From NCBI GenBank assembly GCA_022565415.1, contig JAIUMT010000249.1, positions 1 to 5,219 of the forward strand: a stretch of DNA of 5,219 bases, read 5' to 3'. Below the pieces are notes generated by a model. That model saw only the letters and a program-made list of their open reading frames with translations, did not search any database and had not been told where the DNA came from. Positions 1-5,219 of this stretch are shown here, piece by piece. The translations under genes and the position numbers were made by a program. Each line of letters opens with the position of its first letter. The stretch's first letter is position 1. This DNA comes from Balneolales bacterium. Lineage in GTDB: Bacteria > Bacteroidota > Rhodothermia > Balneolales > HLUCCA01.

Positions 1-900
1 GCCTGTAGTTGCAAAAGATATTACCCCATAAGACACCCACTGACCGTTCTGATATAATAAAACCGGACTACCACTTTGCCCGGGGTTGGCATGTCCATGG
101 GCAAAAATGTACCTAGGATCGACTTCTCGCAGTTTATTTTGAGAAAAGAAGAGCGTATCGGCATTATACATGCTTCCATATTTGTTTGGGTATCGCTCTG
201 CCCAAATATGCCTTCCTGGATATCCGAAAGTCAGAAGTCTAGAATCTGAGGGTATATTTTGCATCGCTGAGGCACTCATCTTTACAGTTCCTGTGAGTTT
301 GCCAACAGGTTCAGTAAGTCTGAAAAAGATTATATCAGGCCGCGCTCCAGAAGATCTCCCACTAAAGAATATAGCCTTGTCGACTTTAACCGGACCAATA
401 GTTGGATGAGGAGTTCCATTGTGAAATGCAGGTGAGGCAAAGAATGATGTCACAGAATCAGAGGGCCACTTATTGAAGTGTGTTTCGCGAATATTGCTGC
501 AGTGGCTTGCCGTAGCTATCCAGTAGTCAGAAATTACAAGGCCAGAACAACGACTTACCAGTGTATCTGAGCGCAACATTTGTAATTTTACCGCCGAACT
601 AAACGGGTAATCCATTGCACTGAAATGATCCAGTACCCTATGTAGAATCGTTGTGTCAGGGTTTAGGAAATCGTCAAAATCATCCAGTATTGAAGTATTT
701 AGTGTTCCATAACTACTTTCGCCGATAATTCCACCATAGGTTGTCACATCCATAGTAACAGGGTATGAGTTGAACACCCTCTGATCAAAGTCATAGGTGA
801 ATATGGAGTCAATCTCTGTGGACTGAAGTGCCGAAAATGCCACGACTAATTGAGGAATAAGTAACCAAACTGCAGTTAGGCCTATCGAAAATCGTGACAT
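1..900 (-). CDS. Secreted trypsin-like (S1/V8-type) serine protease, 3' end outside window
   Basis: This open frame of 300 codons starts at the ATG at 900-898 and runs off the left edge without a stop, so the C-terminus is missing. The start MSRFSIGLTA followed by a hydrophobic stretch to about residue 21 looks like a signal peptide, so the product is probably exported. The chymotrypsin-fold triad is visible. His133 lies in WIATASHC, where Ser replaces the usual second Ala of TAAHC. Asp189 lies in RPDIIFFRL, and Ser276 lies in GQSGSPV, followed by a plausible last strand WVSYGVISF. Cys118 and Cys134 are 16 residues apart, the same spacing as the Cys42-Cys58 disulfide around the catalytic histidine in trypsin. 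About 95 residues between the signal and Cys118 match nothing I recognise. The GxSGSP form is closer to V8/glutamyl endopeptidases than to the GDSGGP of digestive trypsins. The frame stays open upstream of the ATG, but no good start or leader is seen there. Substrate is unknown. A C-terminal secretion domain could lie outside the window. Confidence 0.88.
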   Translation of the reverse strand, partial: MSRFSIGLTAVWLLIPQLVVAFSALQSTEIDSIFTYDFDQRVFNSYPVTMDVTTYGGIIGESSYGTLNTSILDDFDDFLNPDTTILHRVLDHFSAMDYPFSSAVKLQMLRSDTLVSRCSGLVISDYWIATASHCSNIRETHFNKWPSDSVTSFFASPAFHNGTPHPTIGPVKVDKAIFFSGRSSGARPDIIFFRLTEPVGKLTGTVKMSASAMQNIPSDSRLLTFGYPGRHIWAERYPNKYGSMYNADTLFFSQNKLREVDPRYIFAHGHANPGQSGSPVLLYQNGQWVSYGVISFATTG

Positions 901-992
901 ATAGTTTAAAGTAATATTGGAATTTGATGGCCCAGCGTACAAGTGGCTCTGCCTTATTCGCAGATAATGTACAAAAAAACTTGAAATTCCTT

Positions 993-1046
993 TTAGCCAA
1001 CAAATAATGTTAAGGCAATAGCGACCTTCTTCGTAATGTTATTCAT
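993..1046 (-). pseudogene. Possible signal-peptide stub, 17 codons
   Basis: ATG at 1046-1044 opens a 17-residue peptide, MNNITKKVAIALTLFVG, ending in TAA. Polar residues, two lysines and then an alternating hydrophobic core resemble the first part of a signal peptide or a membrane anchor. It stops before any cleavage site or mature domain. The start overlaps the stop of the 45-codon ORF just upstream in the pattern TATGAATAAC. It may be the broken 5' end of an exported-protein gene lost by deletion, but at this length chance is a real alternative. Confidence 0.25.
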
Positions 1047-1176
1047 AGGTATTGCTTATGAGTTCACTTACCCGTGAAATACCGTCATTTCCATAGCCCT
1101 GATCCACATGCGTTTTGTTGTCGATCTGCTGAGCCTCATCAGGAAGCCAGCCGGCTATCGTTTCGGCCAATTTCAT
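1039..1176 (-). CDS. Small hypothetical protein, 45 aa, overlapping the VOC gene stop
   Basis: The ATG at 1176-1174 shares the ATGA sequence with the stop of the VOC gene (TGA at 1175-1173). This is the classic arrangement for translational coupling, and the ORF ends at TAA 1041-1039. The peptide begins MKLAETIAGWLPDEAQQ and ends SRVSELISNTYE. It is hydrophilic, acidic and well mixed in composition, with no signal peptide or membrane segment. I do not recognise a family. It could be a genuine coupled small protein, or a C-terminal remnant of a larger gene that happened to gain a start. The clean ATGA overlap and protein-like composition favour translation. Conservation data would be needed to be sure. 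Confidence 0.42.
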   Translation of the reverse strand: MKLAETIAGWLPDEAQQIDNKTHVDQGYGNDGISRVSELISNTYE

Positions 1177-1553
1177 TGTTCCGGCGGGGTAAATTTCACA
1201 ATGTCGATACCGATTCCATTGGGGTCAACAATGGCAAAGTGTCTGTCACCCCAGGGTTCATCCCGTAATTCTATTTTGATTTCAACGCCCTTATTTTTTA
1301 AGTCGTTGTAGATACTGTCAACATCTTCAACTTCAATCGTCAAATACATTCCCCGTCCATTAAACATCTTTTGAAATAATGGTTGTTGGCTGGGATGGTT
1401 AGGAAGTAAAAAGCTCAGTTCAGTCTGCCGGTCAGGGGTGTGCATTAAAAGGTAGAATTCGTTTTCATATGTAACCCCAAACCCTAAATTCTTAGAATAG
1501 AAAGCCTTGCTCTCTTCCAATTTGTCGGTTACAATTCCAGCATTAAGTTTCAT
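1173..1553 (-). CDS. VOC superfamily (glyoxalase/bleomycin resistance-like) protein
   Basis: This 126-residue protein has the length and layout of a single vicinal-oxygen-chelate protein with two beta-alpha-beta-beta-beta modules. The first module has the helix motif EESKAFYSKNLGF (13-25) followed by strands ending in TELSFLL. The second begins GMYLTIEVEDVDSIYNDLKNKGV (68-90) and ends in the family signature WGDRHFAIVDPNGIGIDIV (101-119). The usual metal-ligand histidine on the first strand is absent (NAGIVTD), as in drug-binding bleomycin-resistance-like members, so a lyase or dioxygenase activity should not be assumed. The protein is presumably cytosolic. The ATG at 1553-1551 is supported by AAGGAG five bases upstream, the best ribosome binding site in the window. 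The AraC-type regulator lies 77 bases upstream on the same strand, and a 45-codon ORF overlaps the stop. The ligand is unknown. Confidence 0.88.
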   Translation of the reverse strand: MKLNAGIVTDKLEESKAFYSKNLGFGVTYENEFYLLMHTPDRQTELSFLLPNHPSQQPLFQKMFNGRGMYLTIEVEDVDSIYNDLKNKGVEIKIELRDEPWGDRHFAIVDPNGIGIDIVKFTPPEQ

Positions 1554-1558
1554 ACTAT

Positions 1559-1564
1559 CTCCTT
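1559..1564 (-). promoter_or_regulatory. Ribosome binding site of the VOC gene
   Basis: On the minus strand AAGGAG precedes the ATG at 1553 by five bases, preceded by an A-rich run. It stands out because the other genes in this window lack clear Shine-Dalgarno sequences, and it fixes the start of the VOC gene. Confidence 0.7.
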
Positions 1565-1630
1565 TTTAAAATTGAATGATGGCACAATAATACATGCCTG
1601 AAAACTATCAATCTTGTAAAAACGGACATT

Positions 1631-2458
1631 TTACCTGTCAAGCGCCTTATTGGGTGTTATGCCATAAAATTTCTTGAATTCTTTGATAAAGTGTGGCTGG
1701 TCATAATACCCTAGATCAAAAAATACTTTATTACGTTGTAAACTTAGTGATGAGGGATTTGAATTTAAGATGTTTTGAAAGCGAACAATCTGACTAAATG
1801 TTTTGGCGGAAGCCCCAATATAGAATTTAAAATATCGTCTCAGTTGTCTTGGGCTTAAACCGATGTCTAAATCAGTTTGAATATTGACGACTCCAAAATC
1901 TTTCAGAATAATATGCAGCGCGTTTTGAAATCTTTGATCCAATACCAGATTGGACTTTATCATTAAGGAAATGAAGTAAACATCTAATTTCTCTATGACT
2001 ACTCCAATATCATCTCTGCCAGATATATGATTTGTTATAAAATTTGAGGTGTCTTTTACCACCATTTCAAGCCTTTCAAAACGATTGCTTAAATCTTTGG
2101 CACTCAACTTAAATAGCATTGAAAACATTGTCGGTAAAAATCGGATACCTACATAATGAAAGTTATTATCAAGGGGGAATTCGGTGAAATTGTTACATAA
2201 CCCCATAACAAAATTTTCAGAGGTATCATCGAGCTGAAAGAAAATATCAATGCAACCGTCAGCAACTACTCTATATATAAATGGGTCTTGCAATCGCTCT
2301 TCACTTTTTAATTCCCAATAACAATAGATTATATTTTGAAGGCCTTTGTCGGGAGTGAACTCTCTGTAAGTCACATTTTGGCCTGCCTGTTTAACTGTAG
2401 GCTGAACAGGCCTGTAAAATTGTCTAATGTTGAAGTTATTTTGCATGGATTCTGACAT
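1631..2458 (-). CDS. AraC-family transcriptional regulator with DUF6597-like N-terminal domain
   Basis: This is a 275-residue DNA-binding regulator counted from the ATG at 2458-2456 (MSESMQNN). An in-frame ATG four codons later (2446) is also possible. A TTG at 2464 is less likely, because it nearly abuts the stop of the upstream stub. The N-terminal part, YREFTPDKGLQNIIYCYWEL then VVADGCIDIFFQL and VGIRFLPTMFSMLF, has the pattern of the DUF6597 sensor domain found in many AraC-type regulators. The last ~100 residues hold the two helix-turn-helix units. The first is around LSPRQLRRYFKFYIGASAKTF, and the second is VFFDLGYYDQPHFIKEFKKF followed by YGITPNKAL, the typical AraC ending. The effector is unknown. 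Its direct co-oriented neighbour downstream is the VOC gene, 77 bases away, which makes that gene a possible target or co-transcribed partner, though nothing in the sequence proves it. Confidence 0.9.
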   Translation of the reverse strand: MSESMQNNFNIRQFYRPVQPTVKQAGQNVTYREFTPDKGLQNIIYCYWELKSEERLQDPFIYRVVADGCIDIFFQLDDTSENFVMGLCNNFTEFPLDNNFHYVGIRFLPTMFSMLFKLSAKDLSNRFERLEMVVKDTSNFITNHISGRDDIGVVIEKLDVYFISLMIKSNLVLDQRFQNALHIILKDFGVVNIQTDLDIGLSPRQLRRYFKFYIGASAKTFSQIVRFQNILNSNPSSLSLQRNKVFFDLGYYDQPHFIKEFKKFYGITPNKALDR

Positions 2459-2464
2459 TTCCAA

Positions 2465-2626
2465 TCAAACCCTACGTACACGTGCCAACCATGCCGGAAG
2501 TTTCACTCGTTGACCTCGCCGAAGGCCAAGCTCGACAATCGCCGGCTGCGGCTCCCCAATTACCCAGGGCGCCTTATAGTTCTCGTAAGCCGAGTCAAAA
2601 TCTGATGATGACGGTGTGTTATTCAT
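2465..2626 (-). pseudogene. N-terminal stub of a second class I SAM methyltransferase
   Basis: ATG at 2626-2624 opens 53 codons ending at TGA 2467-2465. The segment DFDSAYENYKAPWVIGEPQP followed by AIVEL (residues 9-33) matches the N-terminal pattern of a methyltransferase family. In that family a FD..Y....PPW.IG.PQP segment precedes a linker and the SAM-binding motif VLDVGCGTG. Here the similarity fades at GLRRGQRV and the glycine motif never appears: the frame continues KLPAWLARVRRV and stops. No SAM site means no methyltransferase activity, so this is a broken gene. Base composition is distinct: 48 of the 80 bases at 2501-2580 are G or C, against clearly AT-rich flanking genes. It sits 38 bases downstream of an intact methyltransferase of a different subgroup, and its stop lies 6 bases before the AraC start. 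The family assignment is from memory of the motif, not a search. Confidence 0.6.
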
Positions 2627-2664
2627 ATGAGTTCATTTTTTGTAGCGTTAATATTCTGCACGAA

Positions 2665-3297
2665 CTATTCTGTAGATTTTTGCAATAACAATGACAAAAT
2701 GCGAGGAATTTCTGTTCTGTCGTCATGATCAAAATGCTCATTAAGTATCACAATTTGGAAACCGTAATCGCGTGCTAAATTTGTAAAATCTGATACATGA
2801 TGGGTAAAACAAGGAACTTCTTGTTGTTTGCCTTCCACTTCAAACCTTGCTTTAGATCCCCTGTACTGCTTAAATGGATGTAACTCACCTATATAAACAT
2901 AACCACCGGAATCAACCTTAGAGTGCAATTGCTTAAAAACGTGGTGTAGATCAGAGACGTGTTCTAAAACCAGGCTAAAGACAACCAGGTCAAAACAATC
3001 AGAAGTGAATGACCAGTTTTCGTTGATGTCAGCTTTTTTAAAAATGACATGTTCGTCCGATATTTTTTGCCGGGCTTTCTTAAGCATTTCATCGGATAAG
3101 TCTACGGCCAAGACTTTCTCGGATTTTGATAATAGCCACTCGGTATTTTTACCTGTTCCACATCCGACCTCAAGACAATGAGAAAAGGATAAATCAGTTA
3201 ATGCGTTACGGAGGGATTTAATTTCTAAATCACGGGTGGGATTGATATTTGTATCATATTGTTCTGCCCATTTATTGTAAGCCTGCTCAACATTCAT
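2665..3297 (-). CDS. Class I SAM-dependent methyltransferase
   Basis: This 210-residue cytosolic enzyme is predicted to transfer a methyl group from S-adenosylmethionine to an unidentified small molecule. The Rossmann-fold motifs are in order. Motif I is CLEVGCGTGKNT (41-52). Strand 2 ends at VLAVDLSDEM, with Asp66 as the likely ribose-binding acidic residue. An acidic residue at KKADINENW (Asp90) is expected near the adenine. Motif II/IV is FDLVVFSLVLEHV (102-114), and GGYVYIGELHPF (131-142) is the post-motif strand. The N-terminal AYNKWAEQYD is the short helix often seen in UbiE/Methyltransf_11-type enzymes. The C-terminal part (RGSKARFEVEG to FTNLARDYGF) forms the substrate cap. Length is normal and all key motifs are present, so it looks functional. 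No Shine-Dalgarno sequence is evident. Neighbours on both sides are broken genes, so context gives no substrate. Confidence 0.93.
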   Translation of the reverse strand: MNVEQAYNKWAEQYDTNINPTRDLEIKSLRNALTDLSFSHCLEVGCGTGKNTEWLLSKSEKVLAVDLSDEMLKKARQKISDEHVIFKKADINENWSFTSDCFDLVVFSLVLEHVSDLHHVFKQLHSKVDSGGYVYIGELHPFKQYRGSKARFEVEGKQQEVPCFTHHVSDFTNLARDYGFQIVILNEHFDHDDRTEIPRILSLLLQKSTE

Positions 3298-3341
3298 AAT
3301 TTATACGTAAGGTTTAGTTAGTTAGGGTTACCTTCATGTAA

Positions 3342-3602
3342 TCAAATGGCTGAATCGATGTTTTTAACTCTAATTGAGTCTGTAACGAAGTGCGGAAAAC
3401 CAAGTCTAATAGCTAAGATGCTCCAGGTCGAGATTTCTGCATCCTCTCTATCCGTAAAAATCCACTCCTTGTTATTGTAGACGTATATCGTTGTACTTCC
3501 ATCAAGTTCTAAGTTGTCAAAAAAGGCTTGATAGTTAGTCTGACCAAAACTAATTGTCGCATAAAGCGCCAGAAAAAATATGATTGGTAACCGTTTTTGC
3601 AT
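3342..3602 (-). pseudogene. Truncated class D (OXA-like) beta-lactamase N-terminus with signal peptide
   Basis: The 86-codon frame starts at the ATG at 3602-3600. MQKRLPIIFFLALYATISFGQ is a clear Sec signal peptide with likely cleavage near SFGQ. The mature part, YQAFFDNLELDGSTTIYVYN followed by NKEWIFTDREDAEIST (24-59), follows the start of class D beta-lactamases. In those, a short helix, the strand pair G(x)3-(I/L)Y..(N)(K) and a (F/Y)(N/T)...A segment lead into LPASTFKI. At that point the sequence reads WSILAIRLGFPH instead, so the catalytic Ser-x-x-Lys, the SxV and KTG motifs and about 180 residues are missing. No downstream remainder was found. The product would be inactive. It may also be read as an intact small secreted protein of unknown function, which the clean reading frame permits. 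The class D assignment is from pattern memory and should be checked by search. Confidence 0.6.
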
Positions 3603-3616
3603 TATGGTATGTCTTT

Positions 3617-3706
3617 TTAATAAGTGCGATGATACTCAATTGCTTTGAGGATAGATGTTTTTGGAATAATAGGGTCAGTTTTTAAGAATGATTTACCGGA
3701 TAGCAT
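3617..3706 (-). CDS. Possible 29-aa small ORF between the YdeI gene and the OXA-like stub
   Basis: ATG at 3706-3704, ten bases after the YdeI stop, opens MLSGKSFLKTDPIIP and continues to a stop at 3619-3617. It is basic, without a membrane segment or recognisable motif, and no ribosome binding site is seen. It fills most of the 114-base gap before the next gene. It could be a tiny protein, the remnant of a broken gene or a chance frame. It is listed because the gap holds nothing else. Confidence 0.22.
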   Translation of the reverse strand: MLSGKSFLKTDPIIPKTSILKAIEYHRTY

Positions 3707-3716
3707 AAAAACCCTG

Positions 3717-4295
3717 TTAATCTTGTAACCCTTTACCATTGAGTATTTTAGGAATGTATTTTTCCACTCGTTGTGTTCGGGTTTTGGATTGTTTGGCCTC
3801 CGAAAAATGAAGCAGATAACCCCGTTGACGACCGGGAGTCAAAGCCTTAAATGCTACTTTTAGTGCAGGATTTTCATCCAGTTTTTGCTGAAATTCTTCC
3901 GGTAAATCGAATTCTTTTGTCTTTTTAAATTCCACTTCCAGTCCGGCTTTATCAACCTCTACGGCTTCTATTATGTAGGATTTGATAATGGCCTCCATCT
4001 CAATGATTTCTGAAACATTGGTGAAACGAATCTGACGTGCTGACTGCACATTTTTTGTTTGCTGAACTAGAATATCATGAGAGTCCTTTAGTAATACACC
4101 TTTATGAAACAGGAGCGCACAGTATTCCTTAAAACCATGGATTAAAACGATGTTACTACTTTTATGGGTGTAGCAAGGGCATCCCCACTTCAATTCTTCA
4201 GTCAATCCACAGTCGAGACATATCTTTCGCAGTGTTTCATATTCTTCCTTCCATTTATCAGCTTTATTGAAAAACCAGTCTACCTTTGGGTTCAT
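3717..4295 (-). CDS. YdeI/OmdA-family protein with DUF1801 domain
   Basis: This 192-residue cytosolic protein has two recognisable parts. Residues ~10-112, with LRKICLDCGLTEELKWGCPC and later NIVLIHGFKEYCALLFHKG, form a DUF1801 (YdhG/Fra-like) domain. In Bacillus that fold includes a proposed iron chaperone. Residues ~128-190 (FDLPEEFQQKLDENPALKVA, then FKALTPGRQRGYLLHFSEAK and the end TQRVEKYIPKILNGKG) match the bacteriocin-protection/OmdA-like C-terminal domain. The combination is the usual YdeI-family layout and the length is normal. Biochemical function is not established for this family. The gene starts 7 bases after the stop of the DoxX-like gene, so the two are almost certainly co-transcribed and probably translationally coupled. 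The upstream AGAAGAG is too close to the ATG to be a good ribosome binding site. Confidence 0.9.
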   Translation of the reverse strand: MNPKVDWFFNKADKWKEEYETLRKICLDCGLTEELKWGCPCYTHKSSNIVLIHGFKEYCALLFHKGVLLKDSHDILVQQTKNVQSARQIRFTNVSEIIEMEAIIKSYIIEAVEVDKAGLEVEFKKTKEFDLPEEFQQKLDENPALKVAFKALTPGRQRGYLLHFSEAKQSKTRTQRVEKYIPKILNGKGLQD

Positions 4296-4302
4296 GCTCT
4301 TC

Positions 4303-4701
4303 TCATTTTTGATTAACGAATGCGATTTTTCTGTCCGCCGGCCTGAAATTCCACGATATCACAATCAGAATTAAAAGCACCAGCGATGGAACTGCTTCAC
4401 TTATGGCATCGCCCACGATAAAATGTGAACATGCAGCTCCTGACATGGCAAAGAAGTAGCCTGCATACGCCCATTCCTTTACCAATGGATATCCCGGAAT
4501 AAGTATCGCTACTACACCAAGAATTTTCCAGGCACCCAGTATTGACAGTATATATACCGGGTATTCCAAATGGTTAACAATATCAACATAGCCGCCTGTT
4601 TGAAACAGTTGCTGTACACCACCTGCTGTCATTCCCAATGCCAACCATGTGGTGGCAATCCAATAAATGACCCTTATTTTTTTATCTGACATGTTTTTCA
4701 T
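4303..4701 (-). CDS. DoxX-like integral membrane protein
   Basis: This 132-residue protein has four predicted membrane helices at about 11-28, 48-68, 77-95 and 104-118, the standard arrangement for the DoxX-like (DoxX_2) family. Typical features are the GGVQQLF loop after helix 1, LGAWKILGVVAILIPGYP across helix 2, and KEWAYAGYFFAMSGA leading helix 3. The termini are charged (MSDKKIR; FRPADRK) and probably cytoplasmic. Members are linked to quinone or thiol redox chemistry in some bacteria, but this subgroup has no firm function. The first ATG is at 4701. The ATG three codons later (MSDKK) is equally plausible because neither has a ribosome binding site. It lies 162 bases after the AHSA1-domain gene and is followed directly by the YdeI gene. 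Confidence 0.9.
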   Translation of the reverse strand: MKNMSDKKIRVIYWIATTWLALGMTAGGVQQLFQTGGYVDIVNHLEYPVYILSILGAWKILGVVAILIPGYPLVKEWAYAGYFFAMSGAACSHFIVGDAISEAVPSLVLLILIVISWNFRPADRKIAFVNQK

Positions 4702-4863
4702 TTTAAAGGAGATCTGGTTCAGTATTTATGTTCTATTTAAATATGGATTGAGATGGTATAAATTGTACTGCTAAACTTAGCTTGTTGAATGATTGTTGCT
4801 ATTCAGCAGAGGTGGTGATTCTTGAGATACTTCAATCCTTGCATGCCGGATTTCTTCTTCAGA

Positions 4864-5219
4864 TTAAATGGCCTGCTCTTCACAATACTTCTTCAGCCGC
4901 ATCAGAAACATCGACCAGTTGTAATTGCACCAGCTGTAATACTCTGTTAGCTCACGCCAGCCGGAGTGTTTCAGCAGTACGGTTGTAACTCCATTTTCTT
5001 CTTTCAGTTCAAAGGAAATCCGGGTTCCAACCCACTCAGGATCCGACTCCACACACTCCCAGAGAATGCGGAAATCCTTATCCAGTTCGAGAATCTTCAT
5101 TTTGGTGAGGGACTCTTCATTGAAGTCAAACTCATTCACAAAACCAATCTCCGGTTTAACGGTCAATTTGGGAGTCCAAACCGCGCCCAGCCCTTTTTCT
5201 GTTGTCAACACATCATAAA
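4864..5219 (-). CDS. AHSA1/SRPBCC-domain protein, 5' end outside window
   Basis: This frame is open to the right edge: the codons before the GTG at 5211 read Tyr-Asp, giving YDVLTTEKGLGAVWTPKLTV, which is the interior of the domain, not its start. Roughly 20 N-terminal residues, including the first strand, are missing. The rest is a good AHSA1 (Hsp90 ATPase activator-like) START-fold domain. It has the strand GFVNEFDF, then KMKILELDKDFRILWECVES, the WVGTRISFELKEENGVTTVL hairpin followed by LKHSGW, and the long C-terminal helix NYNWSMFLMRLKKYCEEQ ending at TAA 4866-4864. Bacterial members are stand-alone ligand-binding proteins of mostly unknown ligand. Few, if any, are shown to act with Hsp90. 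Genes of this type often follow an ArsR-family repressor. That would lie beyond the right edge and is an inference. Confidence 0.88.
   Translation of the reverse strand, partial: YDVLTTEKGLGAVWTPKLTVKPEIGFVNEFDFNEESLTKMKILELDKDFRILWECVESDPEWVGTRISFELKEENGVTTVLLKHSGWRELTEYYSWCNYNWSMFLMRLKKYCEEQAI

Noticed and set aside
170..409. 79-codon plus-strand ORF
   Set aside because: It is antisense to the serine protease, whose catalytic motifs are clear on the minus strand. It has no domain features of its own.
809..1003. 64-codon minus-strand ORF with TTG start
   Set aside because: It overlaps the first 92 bases of the protease gene in another frame, has no ribosome binding site and no recognisable motif.
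996..1016. Imperfect inverted repeat gccaac...gttaaggc considered as an integron attC core
   Set aside because: The bases do not fit the RYYYAAC/GTTRRRY core pattern, the stem is only six pairs with a bulge, and no similar sites recur between the other genes.
1074..1311. Two overlapping plus-strand ORFs
   Set aside because: They are antisense to the VOC gene and the coupled 45-codon ORF, with low-complexity composition typical of shadow frames.
2482..2688. 68-codon plus-strand ORF
   Set aside because: It is open mainly because of the GC-rich antisense methyltransferase stub. The minus-strand reading gives a recognisable motif and this one does not.
3545..3552. TAGTTTTG on the minus strand, matching the Bacteroidota -7 promoter box
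   Set aside because: It lies inside the signal-peptide coding region of the OXA-like stub and no TTG box is found at the required distance upstream.
4770..4781. Small inverted repeat gctaa-ac-ttagc in the 162-base gap between AHSA1 and DoxX genes
   Set aside because: A five-pair AT-rich stem with a two-base loop and no T-run is too weak to call a terminator or operator.
4782..4988. 68-codon plus-strand ORF rich in Ser, Thr and Cys
   Set aside because: It is antisense to the 3' part of the AHSA1-domain gene and its composition is typical of a shadow frame.

Overview
The window reads as a piece of an AT-rich bacterial chromosome, most likely from the Bacteroidota (Cytophagales- or Flavobacteria-like). 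This rests on inference: the mix of small accessory families, the near-absence of Shine-Dalgarno sequences, and the DUF6597-type AraC regulator. Every credible gene is on the minus strand, so the window is best read from right to left.

At the right edge (5219 down to 3717) is a compact group: a 5'-truncated AHSA1/SRPBCC-domain protein, a DoxX-like four-helix membrane protein and a YdeI/DUF1801 protein. The last two are 7 bases apart. Related genes often travel together, commonly behind an ArsR-type regulator, which would lie just outside the window.

The middle (3706 to 2465) mixes intact and broken genes. It holds a 29-codon small ORF of unknown value, then an 86-codon secreted-protein ORF. 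The first ~55 residues of that ORF resemble a class D (OXA-type) beta-lactamase, but the sequence diverges just before the catalytic SxxK motif. Next come an intact class I SAM-dependent methyltransferase and a GC-rich 53-codon stub. The stub looks like the N-terminus of a second methyltransferase, cut off just before its SAM-binding motif.

The left half (2458 to 1) has an AraC-family regulator, a VOC/glyoxalase-fold protein with a clear ribosome binding site, and a 45-codon ORF that overlaps the VOC stop codon by ATGA. After that there is a 17-codon signal-peptide-like stub. The last gene is a secreted trypsin-like serine protease with a complete His-Asp-Ser triad, whose 3' end runs off the window. 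This protease is easily missed because it has no stop inside the window.

The most notable theme is co-oriented small accessory genes interspersed with remnants that keep their 5' ends and lose their 3' ends. A 19-base motif recurs at two of the remnant starts, once uninterrupted and once split by an 11-base insertion. No CRISPR array, complete mobile element, tRNA or rRNA was seen, and no coherent new defence or biosynthetic system is evident.
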